Made by a program: the position numbers and the translations under genes. From NCBI RefSeq assembly GCF_021155765.1, contig NC_060115.1, positions 7,172,493 to 7,236,492 of the forward strand: a stretch of 64,000 nucleotides of DNA, given 5' to 3'. Shown here piece by piece: positions 11,065 to 23,067 of the stretch (the stretch's first letter is position 1; each line of letters opens with the position of its first letter). This DNA is from Diprion similis (lineage: Eukaryota; Arthropoda; Insecta; Hymenoptera; Diprionidae). The notes beneath the pieces are model-generated. The model made no database searches. It was given only the letters and a program-made list of their open reading frames with translations, and was not told where the DNA came from.

Positions 11065-14000
11065 ATGTTGAGAAAATTTTCACTCAAGATATTGGACACG
11101 ATAGGTACTTTATTAAAATACGGGTGCGTAAGTTACTGTGTGTTAGAATATATCGGTGATTTTGTTGTGGTAAGTTGTTTTTATCACTCTTACTGTTATC
11201 TGCAAATGCGTTCATTATAGCATTACAATCTGACACTGATATTTTTACTTTGAGGTTAGAGTTTATCCGCCGAACCTCTGCAGACATCTAGAACACTGTT
11301 ATATTATATTTCAGTGATCTAGAATTGCCGCCACAGACGTGTATATATAGAAGGCATCTGTGACACTGATCTGTGATTGTCGCATGCATTAGCGATTGGT
11401 CCTAAATGAAGTTTCGTCGCTCAAGTTCTACTTTGCCGAGCGCGCAAAACAGATGTCACTAGTCTTCGTCTAACTAGATTCTTGCCGCGATAATTCAAAT
11501 CACTCTAAAGTACAAGAAGTTGTTTCCTTTGACTTTTCGATGACTTGCAGTTTGGAATCGAATCATAAACAAGCTGTGACAAAAGAACCAAATGCGAATA
11601 ATGCGTTATTTATAGCGGGTGACTCAGGATAATCAGGCTACCAATGTATTTCTCGTGAAAATCTGTAATCAATACGTTTCTTATTTCTGACACAGAATTT
11701 TTCATTTGCAAATTACAGCCGTTTACAATTGGCCTGTATATATTATTCGAGCGATGCGTGGACATTATCTTCCTTTCGTATTGTTTTTCATTCCTTTTCC
11801 CCTCCATTTTATTTTCGCATTATTCTAAATTTTTTTTTTTTTTTTTCAAAGTAATCTTTGTCTCGTATTTCAGTGCACAGGGCCTTCCATGGAGCCAACG
11901 ATTTACAGCAACGATATACTACTAACGGAGCATGTAACTCCGCGACGACACCGTATAGACAGAGGAGATATAGTTATCTCAAAATGCCCATCAAACCCAT
12001 GTCAACACATTTGCAAACGGGTAACTGGTATCCCTGGAGACAAAATCCGTGATGGACTTTCAACTTACATCGTGAGTTCTGCGTTGCCATTAAAGAGCTC
12101 CGATATACTAACGATATAATTAACGAGCCGTCTCTGAATTAATATCCACATGTCTACGCTTTATCGATAAAAAATATGTACATAAATATGCGATAAATGT
12201 GCGCATTCGCTTTGATTGAAAATAACAGCCTAGTAAATCAAGCAATGTCAAGTCCAGGTTATCAATGTTTTATCTTTTATAAAGGAGCATGAGAAATTAA
12301 TATGAAAAATACTAATTATCAATGAGTTAATAACCGCGCAGTAGCTATGGATTATGATACAGTCTAGGGTGATTTTTTTTGAACGACTATTTTTTTTTCT
12401 TCAGTCCCCATCGAAAATTTTGTTCTATATGTCGAACAAAAAATTCCATAAAAGTTGTAGCCCTTAATATTAATATTAAGTACTCGCCCAGGGCGTGAAA
12501 AGATTTCCCATGTAAAATACACGTGAATCGAAGCTTTTTTTTCAAATCTCTACAACTCAGCGGAATTTTATGATATCACATTGGTCCTTGGTCGCAATTT
12601 ACGCAGAATTGAACGATCTTCAAAAATGTCTGAAACGTCGTGAGTCCAACTTACACTGGTGAGATGGTACAGGTCACTATAGTTGATTTTTACCCAAAAT
12701 TCTCCATTTTTCGCTGTTATCTCCAAAATGATCAACTTCACCAAAAAAATGTGAATACAAACTTTGTTGGAAATTCAATTTCCTACAAAAAAGGTCGAGT
12801 AAACCTGATTGCTCGGATTTATATTTCTTGAGATATCGAACTTTAACTTCTTGTCGTATAAGATTTTTATGGTTTATCGAATCGAACGTTTTAAATTATT
12901 GATATTGCACTGGAATTTGATTTTTTTCGATTCGATTCGATACATTCGATCGGTTCCATTGGAGTATCAGTAATTCAAAACGTTTGATTCAATAAACCAT
13001 AATGCTTATTGGTTATATTAGATTAAAACGTTTAATTCAATAGAGCATAAAAATTTTATACGTCAAGTAAGTTGAATTCCGATTTCTCAAAAAATATCAA
13101 TCTGAGCATTTTGGTCTAAAGGACCTTTCTTGTAGGAAATCAAATTTCCAACAAAGTTATTTTTTACATTTTTTGGAGATAACAGCGAAAAAAGGAGAAT
13201 TTTGGGTAAAAATCAACTTTAGTGCCCTGTACCACCTCACAAATGTAAGTTGCACTTACGCCGTTCCAAACGCTTTTGAAGATCGTGCAATTCTGCGTAA
13301 TTTGCGACCAAGACCATTGTGATATCATAAAATTCCGCTGAGTTGTAGAGATTTGAAAAAAAAACGCTTCGATTCACGTGTATTTTATATGGGAAATCTT
13401 TTCATGCCCTGGGCGAGTACTTAATATTAATATTAAGGGCTATAACTTTAAGGGAATTTTTTGTTCGACATATAGAACAAAATTTTCGATGGGGACTGGA
13501 AAAAAAATAATCGTTCAAAAAAAATCACCCTAAATTAATACACTGTTTATTTCTCGCGTCTTCCAATTAAGCGCAATATATCAACGAGATTCTTTATACT
13601 TTTGAATTTTTAAAAGACATTTTTGACTTCTACACCTGAATCGATACTCATTCCTTTTAAGAACAGATATTCCTTCGAACATTGTGGGTCATGTAAACTG
13701 ACAGAGAAAAAAAAAATGCCGCGCTTCTAAATTCTTATTAATCACAAATTTTTTCAAAGTTTAAATGGCCGTCAATTCATGACCATCAGAAAACTTGGAA
13801 ACTCGAAAATTTCCTGAGTGAATAATTTTTCAATTGAATACCTCCCAAGTCGGCACTTCACGCAAACGCCAATGCTCACGAAACACACTGACAACCAACA
13901 CACGAGTGATGGAATATGTTTATAACTTGGAGGTTTTAAAGAAATTTTAAAGAATATGGCAAACCTAGGAGTTACTGTGCTTTGAAAATAGTTCTATATT

Positions 14001-14250
14001 TTTTGACAATAGATATTCGAACGTGCGTTGGAATAATAAACAACGTCGTCGACGCGCCGCTCGTATTATACGTGCCCAAAATGTTAAAATGAAATTCGTT
14101 CTTTACTGTTTTCAGGTACCTAATGGTCATGTTTGGCTCGAAGGTGATAATAGGGACAATTCGACGGATTCTCGTATCTACGGCCCTGTTCCGCAGGCCC
14201 TTTTACGAGGTCGTGCAATGTGCAAAGTCTGGCCGCCCGGCGGTATCTAA
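11065..14250 (+). CDS. IMMP1L: Mitochondrial inner membrane protease subunit 1
   Basis: S26 signal-peptidase-type Ser/Lys protease that removes sorting signals of proteins in the mitochondrial intermembrane space; it works with IMMP2L. Exons 11065-11169, 11874-12071 and 14116-14250 join in phase 0 to a 145-aa protein, slightly shorter than most homologs. The N-terminal exon gives one hydrophobic anchor segment ([17 protein letters not shown]). Exon 2 has the catalytic Ser40 in CTGPSMEPT and the general-base Lys83 in [11 protein letters not shown]. Exon 3 has the signature [17 protein letters not shown] and the end [19 protein letters not shown]. All key residues are present. The long second intron contains a foldback DNA element. 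An AATAAA lies at 14468, about 220 nt after the stop. Confidence 0.95.
12367..13530. mobile_element. 1.16-kb foldback element (near-full-length inverted repeat) in an IMMP1L intron
   Basis: The left end reads TAGGGTGATTTTTTTTGAAC and the right end is its inverted match (GTTCAAAAAAAATCACCCTA). The two arms, roughly 12367-12895 and 13005-13530, remain alignable throughout: shared landmarks include ACTCGCCCAGGGCGTGAAAA, the TGATATCA-containing stretch and GAGATAACAGCGAAAAA. The spacer is only about 100 bp. TA at 12365-12366 and 13531-13532 could be a TA target duplication, as in Tc1/mariner-type elements. No transposase frame is visible, so it is non-autonomous. Confidence 0.82.
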
Positions 14251-17165
14251 TTACTATAAGGAAATAGTGCAGTATACTCATTACCTAAATTACTTGTATT
14301 CATTTCATACTTTTCCCATGCCGAACATTACTGGCCATCATAACGCATATATTCTACAGTAGCAGTAATTGTAAATAAGATATATGCATGCAATTTAGAC
14401 GCAAAAATATGTTTCGTACATTTTTTTTATAAACTCGTCCCTGATTTTCTACATTTTCATACAGAAAAATAAATAGATCGCTGTTTTTTTAGAATTAAAT
14501 ACTTGTAAGCAGTTTCCAGAGCAACAATTAGCTGATGGACAACTGCGTCCAATTCTGAACAAAAACACTCCAATACATTTTCAATTGAGGCAGAAATGAA
14601 GAAATGGCACAAAAACTCCGAAACATCGAAATCGACCAAGCCACCCCCTTAAGCTCGATTCACATACCTTGTGATGTCGAAGTTCACGAATTTCGATATT
14701 ATCTGCTCGTACTAATTTCTCCTTCATCCTGTCTTCTCTGGTCTTGGAAAAATGATTCTTTGTTGTATCAGTCTGGTTTTAAAGGATTTTTAATATGGAG
14801 TGGGAGGTTGTGGAAAAGACTTCTAATTGGCTTTTAGCTACGTCACTGCAAGACGATTTGTCTTGAAGAGGTCCAAGTGGGGGTTGAAGTTAAAGAAATA
14901 AAGTTAAAAATGAAAATTAAATATACTATATAGCATTGCACAAATGTAAGGTCGGTTGTAAACTAACGGATGATATGTTGTATGCAGACCGAGGTGGTAA
15001 CTGTATGTAGATCGATATGGATCTTAAAACTATGGTGTGAGCATGTGAAGCTCTCTTATGGTAACTGTATGTCGGTAAGCTACGGTACACAGAGGGTACC
15101 GTAGTAATTATCGGCTGAAATGTAACAATACTACATGCCAACGTACAAGATAAGCGAATCTCCGAGAATAATAATCTTCAGTGCATGCAGATCTCCGATT
15201 CGCCCTATTGAAAATTTTTATGATAAATCCATATAATCCATCAAAATCCGTTCCAAACTTCTATGAATTTGCCGAATCTCTATACGATCCCATCAGAAAT
15301 TGGAACAAACCAGATGGATTCCATGGGATATTTTCACTGTATCAGTTTAAATAATTGATTGATATATAATCTTCAGGTAACGAACATTGCAATGATGATT
15401 AATTTGTGTATATTGCAAATGGTATCGCACCTAATAGGCTGATTCGAAATAAATATACATTAGTCAGCAGACCAGTGCAAGACACCGGAAACGAGAGCTG
15501 ATTACAGCTTATCTCGAAACTGTGTTTTTTTTTTAGAAACAAAAACTTTCGGTCAAATACGATGATGGAGTAAATATATATGTGAGGGTCAAGGTTCAGA
15601 GACAAAATCTAGTCGTCGACACATCGGCCAGTCAAATTCAATTTACCGCAATCACGCCACAGCCGTGGGTGTTTAGGGATTGAATTCCGAGACCGTTAAC
15701 AACGCGGATAGTTAATTTCAGAAAATTATACATTTAGACGTGAGTACACGTAGATCAGTCGTGTAGATCCATTAAAATGAAGGTCGCAGCGTGTTACAGA
15801 AATATAAAAAGACGACGCCGAAAGTACATACATCTCGGAGTCGGATTCCAATTTATTTTGAACTCCGATCAGGGAATGTAACAAATAAAACAACGATCTA
15901 CCTACAATGTGGGAATATTGTACCGTTTATTTATTTTATTTCAAGAGAAACCAGGTTATTCTGTAACTTTATCCTCGGTTGTAAAAGTGACCAATGTAGT
16001 TTTGTGACGCATCAAACGACAGCGAATCGTATTTCGAGAATTTCGGTTCGGCAGTTTGATTGGCTAGTGAATGGCTATAAGGAAAAACTCAGTGGACGGA
16101 AAAAGGCTCACCGATGAAAGAGGCGGCGAATCATTTTTACTTGGGCGCCTCCCGATCTGCGAAACGTTTATTAATATTAAACGCATTTGTAATATTCTTG
16201 TATATTTTTTGTTAACGCCGACAGCTCTAAAATAGCTCTAGGCCCAGCTCTATTTCTTCATACCATAAATTCATTCAATGTCAAGGACTCGTGTCAAGGA
16301 TATAACGAGGCACCGCACAAACGAAGAGCGCCTCTTATAACCCTGGTGAAATTTTGACCACTTTAATCATTATCTATACTTAAGCCTTGGGTTCGTGAAG
16401 GAAGTGAGAGAGAGGCACAAGAAAGTATAGTTTCGATTCAGTTTTGCTTCGTGTACCGGCAGAATTGCACTTGTACTTCAAATTTCTTTGTCGAATGAGT
16501 GAATTTCATGCTATGGGATACGGAAAGTGTCGCTTTAGTTAACGCCATTGAAAACCTAACCGGACATCATCAAAAGGTAACCCAACAAAAAGTTTCACTA
16601 ACGTTTTGCTCGTCCCTCTGTAGTCTGTACTGTACAGAAACGTCAAAACACGTATCCGTTTCGCTTTCGTTTACTACAAGTTTCGCATAGTGAATTGTTG
16701 TATAATCACGTGAAACTTTGAGTGGTCAATTATGTAAACATTTCTTGTCATTATGCGCGAATAAAATTGTCTCGCCAATAGACTTGCAAATAATTTTCAC
16801 TCGTTAATTGTACTTACCAGCTTTGTCAGCTACGAATTTCACCTTCACTGATAAAAGTAACAATTTTGTAAGATTGAGGCGACACCTTATCTTTATGCAA
16901 ATATTACAAAATATGACTCATTTGAAAGTGTGTTTTTCATGATAAAATTATTCTCAAGTACTACATTTTGCCTGATAGTTTACAATATTTGGCTTTGTAA
17001 GGATAGAATTTAGATGCTATGCATAATATAGTACATACGCTCTGACGATTCAAACCTATAAGTAAACTAGCGTGAGTTTTTCTTGGCTAAATTTTAAATT
17101 GAATTCCTTTTCCTACCAAATGTTTAACTCTGCCATTAGCTATACATTCCCTAATTTTAGGCATA
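14251..17165. other. Spacer upstream of egghead, probable 5' UTR exons, no coding gene recognised
   Basis: No protein-family motif was found. The egghead ATG is preceded six bases upstream by a good acceptor (CCTAATTTTAG), so at least one untranslated exon must lie upstream. A stretch ending in a donor-like CAAAAG|GTAACC near 16576 is one candidate, but it is unproven. Confidence 0.45.
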
Positions 17166-19290
17166 ATGCTGAGCAGCAGAACAAAGCACATCCTGCACTG
17201 TAGCCTCTTGGCATTGGTCGTGGTTGTGTTCGGTCTTGTGTCGGGTGGACTACGGTGGAACTCTGAGAACCAAGTGAAATTGGATCCATGGAACGACTAT
17301 GGACTCGTTGGAGCATTCGTTTTATATTTTCTTCGTATACTAACGTTCCTCTCTTTTCCTCAAGTGCTTTTCAACTTTGTTGGATTAACAATGTACAATG
17401 CATTCCCTGACAAAGTTGTCCTTAAAGGCTCACCCTTGCTAGCGCCTTTTATTTGTATAAGAGTAGTTACGAGAGGAGACTACCCTCATTTAGTGAAAAC
17501 GAACGTAAATCGGAACATGAACAAGTGTACAGAAGCTGGGCTTGAAAATTTTCAAATTGAAGTTGTTAGCGACAAGCCGATCGGTCTCGCACCGCATCGG
17601 AGAGTTAGGGAGCTTGTCATTCCAGCCAATTATCGAACTTCAACCGGTGCACTTTTTAAAGCTCGGGCGTTGCAGTATTGCCTTGAAAATTCCGTCAATG
17701 AATTGGCAGATCATGACTGGATCGTACATTTGGATGAAGAAACTTTGCTCACGGAAAACTCCGTTCGCGGTATACTTAATTTTGTACTTGACGGAAAGCA
17801 TCAGTTTGGACAAGGATTAATTACATATGCTAATGAGGATGTGGTCAACTGGATTACTACCCTTGCCGATAGCTTCAGAGTCGCTGATGATATGGGGAAA
17901 CTTAGACTTCAATTCTCCATGTTCCATAAACCTTTCTTTAGTATGAAAGGTTCCTACGTTGTTACTCAGGTGAGAGATATTTTATTACTTATCGATTATG
18001 ATAAATTCAAGAGATTTTCTACTTACTGGTGAATATTTTAGCTATTTTGACATTCTTATAAAAATCATGGCGCTCAAGTTTAAGATTTGACTGTAACATT
18101 ATATGAAAGTTATGAATTCGGTTGAGCTTGTGAAAAAAAAAATCCTCTAAGAAGCAATACTCTATATGTTCATAGGTCTCAGTTTAAATAGTGAACAGAA
18201 AAAAAAATTGTATGAAAATATGCTGGTCATGATTTTATTTATAAGAATATGCAGTTCTTATCACTCGTTGTCAAAGAGTACATACCTGACAAGTGTGTTC
18301 TGGAAAAGCCAGCATTGAATTTAAAGTTTGTGCATCTTGACTATCCTGGGCGTCAGATCTATTTGCCTTTTGATTTATTTTAACATCCACAAAGCAGGTT
18401 GTATGTTTGCTCAATGCACACTTTTAGGTGTTCCCCCTGTTTGAAATAGATAACTGCATTGACAGATTGAAAGTAATATTTGCCTATCATATCTCTAATA
18501 TGTATTAGTCACTGAATGCCGATAAGCTGATATCAATGCAGATCGATACAATATACATCAGATTGCTGAATGCTTAAGTGATCGGAGTTCTTTGTCAAAG
18601 TCTCTACAGATTGTTAATCTACAACGTTTAATGTTTTCTAAAACAGATACAAGTCTGTGTAATTACTTTCAATGCTTGTGAAGCTCTGTACGATTTTTGA
18701 TACACGTTTTCTTGCAGGTGGGTGCAGAAAAGCAGGTTTCATTTGACAATGGCTTAGATGGGTCGGTAGCTGAGGATTGTTTTTTTGCAATGAAGGCGTT
18801 CACTCAGGGGTACACGTTTAATTTTGTGGAGGGTGAAATGTGGGAAAAATCACCATTTTCCTTACTGGACTTTGTGCAGCAGAGAAAAAGATGGCTGCAG
18901 GGTATACTGTTGGTTGTTCACTCAAAAGTAATTCCCATAAAAAAGAAGATACTTTTAGGAATATCTTGTTATTCCTGGGTAACAATGCCTCTATCTACTT
19001 CAAATGTTATATTGGCTGGTTTGTGTCCAATTACTTGCCCTCCAGTCATTGACTTTCTCTGTGCTTTCTGCGGCGCCGTAAATATCTACATGTATGTATT
19101 TGGTGTCGTGAAATCATTTTCTTTGTACCGTTTCGGTATGTTACGATTTATGCTATGCATATGTGGAGCCTTGTCAACAATACCTTTTAACATTTTAATT
19201 GAAAATGTAGCAGTCATTTGGGGTTTATTTGGTAAAAAACATAAATTTTATGTTGTAAACAAGGAGTATAAGCCGCCAATAACGGTCTAA
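17166..19290 (+). CDS. egh: Egghead, beta-1,4-mannosyltransferase
   Basis: GT2-family glycosyltransferase that adds mannose from GDP-Man to glucosylceramide to make mactosylceramide, the second step of arthropod glycosphingolipid synthesis; it acts in the Golgi/ER membrane. Two exons, 17166-17969 and 18718-19290, join in phase 0 to 458 aa, essentially the length of the fly protein. An N-terminal membrane segment (HCSLLALVVVVFGLVSGG) and a second (FVLYFLRILTFLSF) are followed by the catalytic domain with VTRGDYPHLV, TGALFKARALQYCLE, the metal/acid motif WIVHLDEETLLT and, in exon 2, AEDCFFAMKA and QQRKRWLQG (QxxRW). C-terminal hydrophobic helices follow. The protein appears intact. Confidence 0.96.
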
Positions 19291-22200
19291 TTAGTAATAA
19301 TTAGATAGTATCCAATTATTTTCTAGTTTATAACTAATTTGAACACTGGAATCTCATTATGTAAGTGTATACTATCACAATAATTTGTTGCTGAGCATAC
19401 ATCATTTTTACATATAAATGTATTGGCTTGCTGTTGTATGGCTTAACTCCATGTGAGAAGCAGCTATTGCTGCTAGTTTAATTTCTCTGCTTAGAAAGTT
19501 GAAAGCTTCTGACAATGAAATATTGCAAGTACTTATAACATTTGATTACACTTTTTTTTCAAGGACTTATGATTTACAATTCATTATAATGGTAACTAAT
19601 CAAATTCCAAATTGCCCAAAGCATTTTAGATAAACATTGAAAGCATCAAGTGTAATCAGATAGAAATCAGGGTGTGCGTTAGATAAGATTCATATAAGCA
19701 AGTAAAATCTGATGTGAAAACAATATTTGAATCGCACTCTATCACGATTAGTTTGCAAATTAATTGAATCTGAATTTCACTCAGCAATGTTACCTGAAAG
19801 TTGTAGCCCTTTATAAGCCCCTAGCTTAGGCATTACCCTCTCGCAATCAACTGTCAAGTGTCTATTCTTTATCCGGAAAAAATTGAAACTAGCAAAAATA
19901 ATTTGAGGAAAACATAGTTATTCGTTACGGTAATTATTGAAAACACGCGAGTTAGTATTTGACAATCATCTAATGCCTGGTGAAAACAATTTTCATTCCG
20001 TTAGATCTAAAAGTAAAATATCGACCTCTGATTATTATTGTAATACGTGTTATTATCCTACTATTGATTTGTAGGTATTAAAGCTGATTCATAATGGTAG
20101 AATAATTAATTCGCTGAACTAACGATCTGATCTGGGCAATATCTATTTCTAAGGTAATAGTAACGAGCATGGCAGACTCAATTAGAATTTATTTTAAAAA
20201 CCAAATGCTGCACAATACGATATATCATGGTGTCTAGTCAAATGGTGTACAATAAGAAAAGAAATTATACGCTTTGCGAAGTACATTAATATGCCAGAAA
20301 ATGATTTGAATGATTATTCGGAGATGATGAATGCTACTTTTGTATAATATCTACACAGATCTGTACGTATGGAGGTTTGGACTTATGTCCATTTGTATGT
20401 TTGCAACAATTCTAACATGTGGTAAGGTATTGAAACCAACGTCTTTTATCCATAACTATCAATGATTTATGCCTACTGGATTAAAATATTAGTAGTTCGC
20501 AAAAAGTATGTAAATGAACGTCATTCTGTTGCATCATCTCTAGTTTAATCTAATGCATTTACATTGTCATCTCTCACATGTTAGCATCTATTGTTTGCTC
20601 ACATATAAACTCCTATCTATGAAAGGTGTAATGATAATCCAAGAAACTTTGCATCCCCAATATCACTTGTATCGTTGCCTATAACACAAACGCTACCTAC
20701 GTCGGGCTTAGTATTATATATTTGAATGTTGCTTGGGTGAAAAATGACATGTTCTGCAATTCTGTTGAATACTTTTTACTTCAGTATTGGTTCGGGAAAA
20801 TTAGTTTGAATTTCAAATATTCTGTATTGGACCTGAGCTGTATGTAATCCACTAAGTTGAAAAGAAAACATTTTTCAAAAAATTCAAAATTCCACTTGAC
20901 AAGATTATCGGTTACTTTTCAGTTTTTGTCTTGTTTCGAGTAAGTTCAAGATTCCTTTGCATTAGACTTTCCCTGGTACCGCAATCGGTGCTTAGACATG
21001 ACCATAATATACATTATACATATGTATAATATTACCTGAAACTGTAAATTCACAATCTGTAATATTTTTTTCACATGTGAAAATGTCTAGGATTGTATTT
21101 GCTCGAAAATAATAATAGGTATTGTTTAAAACGTCACAATTTTGTATTTATATGTAGCGTGGAAATTGATAGCCAGTGGAGCAAGTATTTTTGTTTTTTT
21201 CCGTGGCATAATTCTCAGATACTTATATATTATGAACAGTATTTTCTAACCTTGATGAAACTATTTTATTATAACATTGTAAATATCAGTAATAATTTTA
21301 TTTGTAATTTTTCAACAAATGGGTTGATTTAATTTTATATTTTTAAGTACCAGCTTCGTAAGTTTTTGTTCCAAATATAAATCTTATATTATTTTTGATT
21401 AATGTGTATTGTAATCAACTAATTTAGTTGTAGGAAGAGAATTCTTAAATTCAAATTTTTCAATTTTAGCTTGGTTGTAACGACGAAATTCCAAATATAT
21501 TTCTTTACAAGTTGCCCATTATTGAACTTTCAAATTCATGTCCACAAAAATATGAGACACTTGCATTACGAATTTCTCAAAGCTGTATTGCGGTACCTAC
21601 TTGCTGACTTAATATGATAATATTTTAAATAGTGGCTTTGCATATCTTCACATATACGTTGTATTAATTCTGAGCACAAGTCAACAATGGAACTTTTTGC
21701 GATTCATTGTTAATTGATAAAATTGAGATATCACAGTCATAGGTCACAATAGTCTATTATTGATCAGAAATTATTCGAATTTATCCTTCAGAATAATTAA
21801 ACTATAAATTGTTTTGCATCTATAGAATTATGTATTTTATTCGCGAATATCGTGTACTATTAATTTATCTGTAAGTAAAATTTTTCGTAGGATCTCAATT
21901 CCACCAAAACCCTAGTACGACGATATTACATGTTCCAAAATCGATGTACCTAATATATTGAATGATACAAGAATAATTTGTGTTATTTTTGTTCCCAACT
22001 ACTTTACTTGGTTGAACATTTTGGAATTACGATCATGTTTATTATGAATATCTCTCTATTATTTGAAAAGCAATACAAACTGGATGGCTATATTATAAAA
22101 ACCATGTATTAAGACTCCTAAGTCAAATCTCTATATATATTATTATATATATTATATCTACATAATGAAATGAAATATTGGTTTTTTTATTTACTTGATC

Positions 22201-23067
22201 AATTAAACAGTGCTTTGCAGATGTTACACTTTATTTACAATGCACTATAAGGTGTTGCAATATATTATTTATGGTTTACAAAAATTAGAAATACTAATAT
22301 TTCTTGTAAAACAAATGCAATGAAATAATATTTGCCGCAGGGTGCTACTGGATCTTTGCATGACAAATTTTTATGTGTATTAAGCATAAGAAACCTAAAA
22401 TATTAAATAAAAAGTCGTATTTTTTCAGTCCTCAGTAAACAAATATTATAGAAAGATATATCAGATTGAAAAATACGACAATACAACCTCATTAGTGTTA
22501 TTGAAGTAAATCATCGATATTTTAATTGCATAACTTGATTATTTTATGTCTCACTGCCCTATATGCATATATATAGTAAATTAGAGTATATAGAATCAAC
22601 AGTTGAATTGAACCGTTCTATAGGAAGTACATTTTTTGCCCTATACTATTCTATGGAAATATCTATTTTAACTGGTGGTTCTATATACCCTAATTTATTA
22701 TATGAAACGATTACAAATGTGTCATCATGCAAAAACCAAATTATTCGTAGTTCTTACAATCGAATGATTATTTAATGTCCAGCAATAAGTTAGCTCTACT
22801 ATGAAAAATTGAGCACCAGAATATATGCTTATGATATTACGTGATATAAAAAGTAAATACAGTAATTCTGATATAACTGAATATTTAGAGTACGTAGCGA
22901 AAACGTATTACACTATTTGGATGTTCCTGCATCAACTGTGTAGATCTTGTTAAACATGTGAATAACATGTTCGAACTCCAATCCTTTTCGGACCAAACTT
23001 ATCAATCATTAATCGATTTAAAAAATGTACAAGAAAAATTATGAAACATTTCGTCAGTACAGATAAC
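19291..23067. other. Spacer and probable 3' UTRs, no gene recognised
   Basis: Very AT-rich sequence between the converging egghead and BTB-HMG genes. Open frames are short and show no family motifs. Several AATAAA-like hexamers occur, but I could not choose a polyadenylation site. No inverted-repeat element was noticed. Confidence 0.45.
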
